Shown here piece by piece: positions 62,045 through 64,000 of a stretch of 64,000 bases of DNA. A program made the position numbers and the translations under genes. The notes under the pieces are model-generated. The model made no database searches, was not told the origin of the DNA, and was given only the letters and a program-made list of their open reading frames with translations. The stretch is from Sphaerotilus microaerophilus (GTDB lineage: Bacteria > Pseudomonadota > Gammaproteobacteria > Burkholderiales > Burkholderiaceae_C): assembly GCF_023734135.1 (NCBI RefSeq), contig NZ_AP025730.1, positions 3,224,001-3,288,000 on the forward strand, written 5' to 3'. How positions within the stretch are numbered: position 1 is the first letter of the stretch; each line of letters starts with the position of its first letter.

Positions 62045-62443
62045 TTGCCGTTCAACCCTCGGTTGAAGGAACGGGCCAAGGCATTGCGCAAGGCGGGCAA
62101 TCTGTCCGAAGTGCTGCTCTGGAATCAGCTCAGGAAGGGGCAGTTCAAGGGGCTGGATTTCGACCGGCAGAAGATCATTGGCAACTACATCGTGGACTTC
62201 TTCTGCGCCGAGAAGAACACCGTCGTCGAGGTGGATGGCAGCAGTCACGACGACAAGGCGGACTATGACGCACAACGCGACGCCTTTCTGGCGGGGCTGG
62301 GCCTGCATGTGGTCCATATCCTGGACAAGGACGTGAAGCAGGACATGGCCGCTGTCATGGGCTTCTTGATGCAGCAGATGTTTCCTGACCCGCAGGGCGC
62401 CGTGACCTGGGATTCAAGCCGTTGCCTGGGTCACTCACGCTGA
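62045..62443 (+). CDS. DUF559-domain (Vsr/PD-(D/E)XK-like) endonuclease
   Basis: 132 aa from a TTG at 62045. Family landmarks are PFNPRLKERAKALRKAG, SEVLLWNQLRKGQFKGLDFDRQKIIGNYIVDFFCAEKNTVVEVDGSSHDDKADYDAQRDAFL (core NYIVDFFCAEKNTVVEVDG is the nuclease site with Asp and Glu) and the C-terminal GLGLHVVHILDKDV. These proteins are related to the very-short-patch-repair endonuclease fold. The TTG is chosen because the family usually starts just before (P)YNPxLKxRAxxLR and no ATG is available upstream in this frame except in the repeats. The gene begins 30 bp after the partial repeat. Confidence 0.85.
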   Translation: MPFNPRLKERAKALRKAGNLSEVLLWNQLRKGQFKGLDFDRQKIIGNYIVDFFCAEKNTVVEVDGSSHDDKADYDAQRDAFLAGLGLHVVHILDKDVKQDMAAVMGFLMQQMFPDPQGAVTWDSSRCLGHSR

Positions 62444-62625
62444 CTGTGCCGTCACTTTCCGCTGATGGCTGGCCTGGCAGTCGCCGCGTCGGCCCTGCCG
62501 TTCGATTTCACCCATGTCGGCAACTTCGGACACATGAGCCACACCGGCGACTCCGCCGGCAAGGCAGCGCTGGCCAGTGACCCTGCCCCCCTGCCCTCCT
62601 CCCGCCCTCGCCCCCGCTCAGCCTC

Positions 62626-63288
62626 TCAGGTCACCAGCACCCGCAGCGGGCTCGTCCAGGGTCCGGAACCCCGGTTGTTGACCCCGCGCATGCGCACCCA
62701 GACGAAGCCGGGCCTCAAGTCATCGACAGTGAAGCGCTGTACCGAAAACACCGTCTGCACGTGCGACCAGACCGAGGCTTCAGTACTCACGCTGCTCGGG
62801 TCGGTGGACGCGGTCTGCACCTCGTAGCCCAGCGCACCCTCGGCGCGGTTGGCATGCAGCTCGATCCGCCCGGTGTGTTCGGTCGGTGCACCGCGCAGGC
62901 CAGCCATCGGCCCCGGCAGCGCACCATTGCCATTCGAGGCGCGCGCCTGCTCCTGCCTGAGCTCGAAGCCGGTGCTGCCCAGTTTGGCCACATCGCCGTT
63001 GGCCGTGAACTCCACGTAAGCGGCCAGGCGCTTCAGCAGCTCGACGAAGCTGCGCCGCGTTTCCTTGCGCACCGCGATCTTCTGCGAGTCGTGCGTCAAC
63101 GCTGCGTAGTAGGCGTCCCGGTACCCCTGGTAGGCCAAATCCAGCTGATCCCAGCTGGGTGTGGCGTCGCCCCAGGGCTGAGGAAACACCGGGTTCTCCT
63201 TCATCGCAGTCACCGCTGCGCCGCCGTAGGCGAGCAAATCCGGGTCGCTGCGCCGTTCCAGGCCAAGAATCAACTTCGGCTGAAGCAT
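62626..63288 (-). CDS. Hypothetical protein with C-terminal FN3-like domain
   Basis: 220 aa. The N-terminal half has helices (LAYQGYRDAYYAALTHDSQKIAVRKETRRSFVELLKRLAAYVEF, landmark RRSFVELLKRLAAYV). The C-terminal ~75 residues have the fibronectin type III pattern GALGYEVQTASTDPSS, then VQRFTVDDLRPGFVWVRMRGVNNRGSGPWTSPLRVLV (landmark WVRMRGVNNRGSGPWS-type 'GWSPW' turn). There is no signal peptide. Proteins of this kind are often found with phage or mobile regions. The start at 63288 is chosen for a GGGGG about 8 bp upstream; an upstream in-frame start would add 11 residues. The gaps 62444-62625 and 63289-63476 hold no recognisable gene. Confidence 0.65.
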   Translation of the reverse strand: MLQPKLILGLERRSDPDLLAYGGAAVTAMKENPVFPQPWGDATPSWDQLDLAYQGYRDAYYAALTHDSQKIAVRKETRRSFVELLKRLAAYVEFTANGDVAKLGSTGFELRQEQARASNGNGALPGPMAGLRGAPTEHTGRIELHANRAEGALGYEVQTASTDPSSVSTEASVWSHVQTVFSVQRFTVDDLRPGFVWVRMRGVNNRGSGPWTSPLRVLVT

Positions 63289-63476
63289 GATGAATTCCCC
63301 CATCGAATCAAGTCGCATCACCGTGATGCCCAGCCATCTTGCTGAGCCCTGGCGGCGCGGGGGGTCACTCGAAAGGGGGAAGCGGGCGTGAATGTTCCGC
63401 AGCGCCGGACCCCCTTTTGGGTTGGGGGCACCAGGAACCTGCAGCCGCTGTTCCCAGACGCGGCCACCGGTGCCAT

Positions 63477-64000
63477 TCAGGTCGGCGCAGGCTCGGCCAC
63501 GAACAGCTCGGCCGATGCCAGCCGCACCAGCTGGGCCGCCTGTTCCAGGGGCGCGTGCAGCCAGGTGTCCACGTCCTCAGGCTCGATCGGCACCACCGAC
63601 CGCTTGTCCTGCAGGTGGGCCGGCCGCTTGGGGTCGGGCTTGTGCATCCGCGCCATCAGCGGGTGGGCATCGGCGTTCAGGGTGAGCATGGTGTAGGACT
63701 CGACCAGCTCGCCCGTGGCCGGATCGGTCCAGGTGCTCCACAGCCCGGCCAGGCTCCAGGGCTCGCCATCTGCGCGAGTGAAGCGCCATGGCACGTGCCT
63801 GCCCGTCTCCCAGCAGGGCTCGAAGAAGGCGGCCGCCGGGATGACGCAGCGCTGTCCACGCGCCCAGGGGTGCTTGTAGCTGGCCTTCTGGGCCAGCTCT
63901 TCCGACCGGGCGTTGCAGGTGGGGTACTTGAGCTTGCGCTCCTTGGCGAACCAAGGGATCAGGGCCCACTGGCCGACCACCAGCTCGCGCCCGGGCGCAA
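63477..64000 (-). CDS. SRAP-domain protein (YedK/HMCES-like), 5' part outside the window
   Basis: The visible C-terminal part (about 174 codons) has SRAP features: QWALIPWFAKERKLKYPTCNARSEELAQK, RCVIPAAAFFEPCWETGRHVPWRF (Pro-x-x-x-Phe-Phe-Glu motif with the catalytic Glu), LAGLWSTW, YTMLTLNADAHPLMARMHKPDPKR (His in the 'MLT..A......RMH..M/KP' block). The essential Cys2 at the N-terminus lies beyond the window edge. SRAP proteins covalently trap abasic sites in single-stranded DNA. The gene runs off at position 64000. Confidence 0.9.
   Translation of the reverse strand, partial: APGRELVVGQWALIPWFAKERKLKYPTCNARSEELAQKASYKHPWARGQRCVIPAAAFFEPCWETGRHVPWRFTRADGEPWSLAGLWSTWTDPATGELVESYTMLTLNADAHPLMARMHKPDPKRPAHLQDKRSVVPIEPEDVDTWLHAPLEQAAQLVRLASAELFVAEPAPT

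Noticed and set aside
60811-62317. Open frames of 60-230 codons on both strands through the 155-bp repeats
   Set aside because: They consist of the repeat unit translated over and over (PPRPCGAPLRRRG and similar), have no start signals, and change frame between units; only the DUF559 part at the end has family features.
1-64000. tRNA, rRNA, riboswitch or prophage-module genes
   Set aside because: I scanned by eye for cloverleaf-type sequences, T-loop boxes and phage structural modules and saw none; absence is not proven without a covariance search.

Overview
The window is GC-rich chromosomal DNA from what is most likely a betaproteobacterium of the order Burkholderiales (Rubrivivax/Leptothrix/Sphaerotilus-like). 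This is inferred from the DUF3138 porin, the DUF485-actP pair, the split dap genes, base composition and codon use; no rRNA or tRNA gene is present to settle it. Most genes up to 47.6 kb lie on the minus strand.

Region 1 (1-4.2 kb) holds small housekeeping or accessory genes: a decayed acyl-CoA thioesterase, an FmdB zinc ribbon, a LiaF-like membrane protein, an ABM-fold protein, a PaiB-like FMN-binding protein, a solitary HicA-like protein and a DMT exporter. Region 2 (4.2-20.4 kb) is a coherent polyamine locus. PotFGHI imports putrescine, and a porin may pass it through the outer membrane. PuuA, PuuB, PuuC and PuuD form the gamma-glutamylated route to GABA, SpuC is a direct transaminase route, a second omega-aminotransferase can take the amino group from omega-amino acids, agmatinase makes putrescine from agmatine, and a divergent Lrp/AsnC regulator probably controls the set. 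A hemerythrin gene sits inside.

Region 3 (20.6-37.3 kb) is a complete type I-F CRISPR-Cas system on the minus strand, in the order cas1, cas2-3, csy1, csy2, csy3, cas6f, leader, array. The array has 116 repeats (115 spacers). One repeat is split by a 1158-bp insertion sequence flanked by a 5-bp target duplication, so the 60 oldest spacers are separated from the leader. Region 4 (37.5-41.8 kb) is an acetate permease operon whose actP gene is broken by an IS66-family element with a 9-bp target duplication.

Region 5 (41.8-47.6 kb) carries prmB, dapE, a PilT/PilU ATPase, dapD and dapC. Region 6 (47.7-60.9 kb) has a secreted beta-helix protein, a Xre-RES toxin-antitoxin pair, a penicillin-acylase-family hydrolase, an operon of a 2-hydroxyacid dehydrogenase, an MFS carrier and two half-size chromate transporters, then a lipoprotein, upp, rlmB and a divergent ABC ATPase/esterase pair whose start codons overlap. 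Region 7 (60.9-64 kb) holds a tandem array of 155-bp units, each made of two inverted REP-like elements, directly abutting a DUF559 (Vsr-like) nuclease gene, then an FN3-like protein and a partial SRAP-domain gene.

The most unusual signals are the REP-like array tied to the DUF559 nuclease, the IS inside the CRISPR array, and several odd spacers (a perfect hairpin, an internal tandem duplication, and a family of related spacers).
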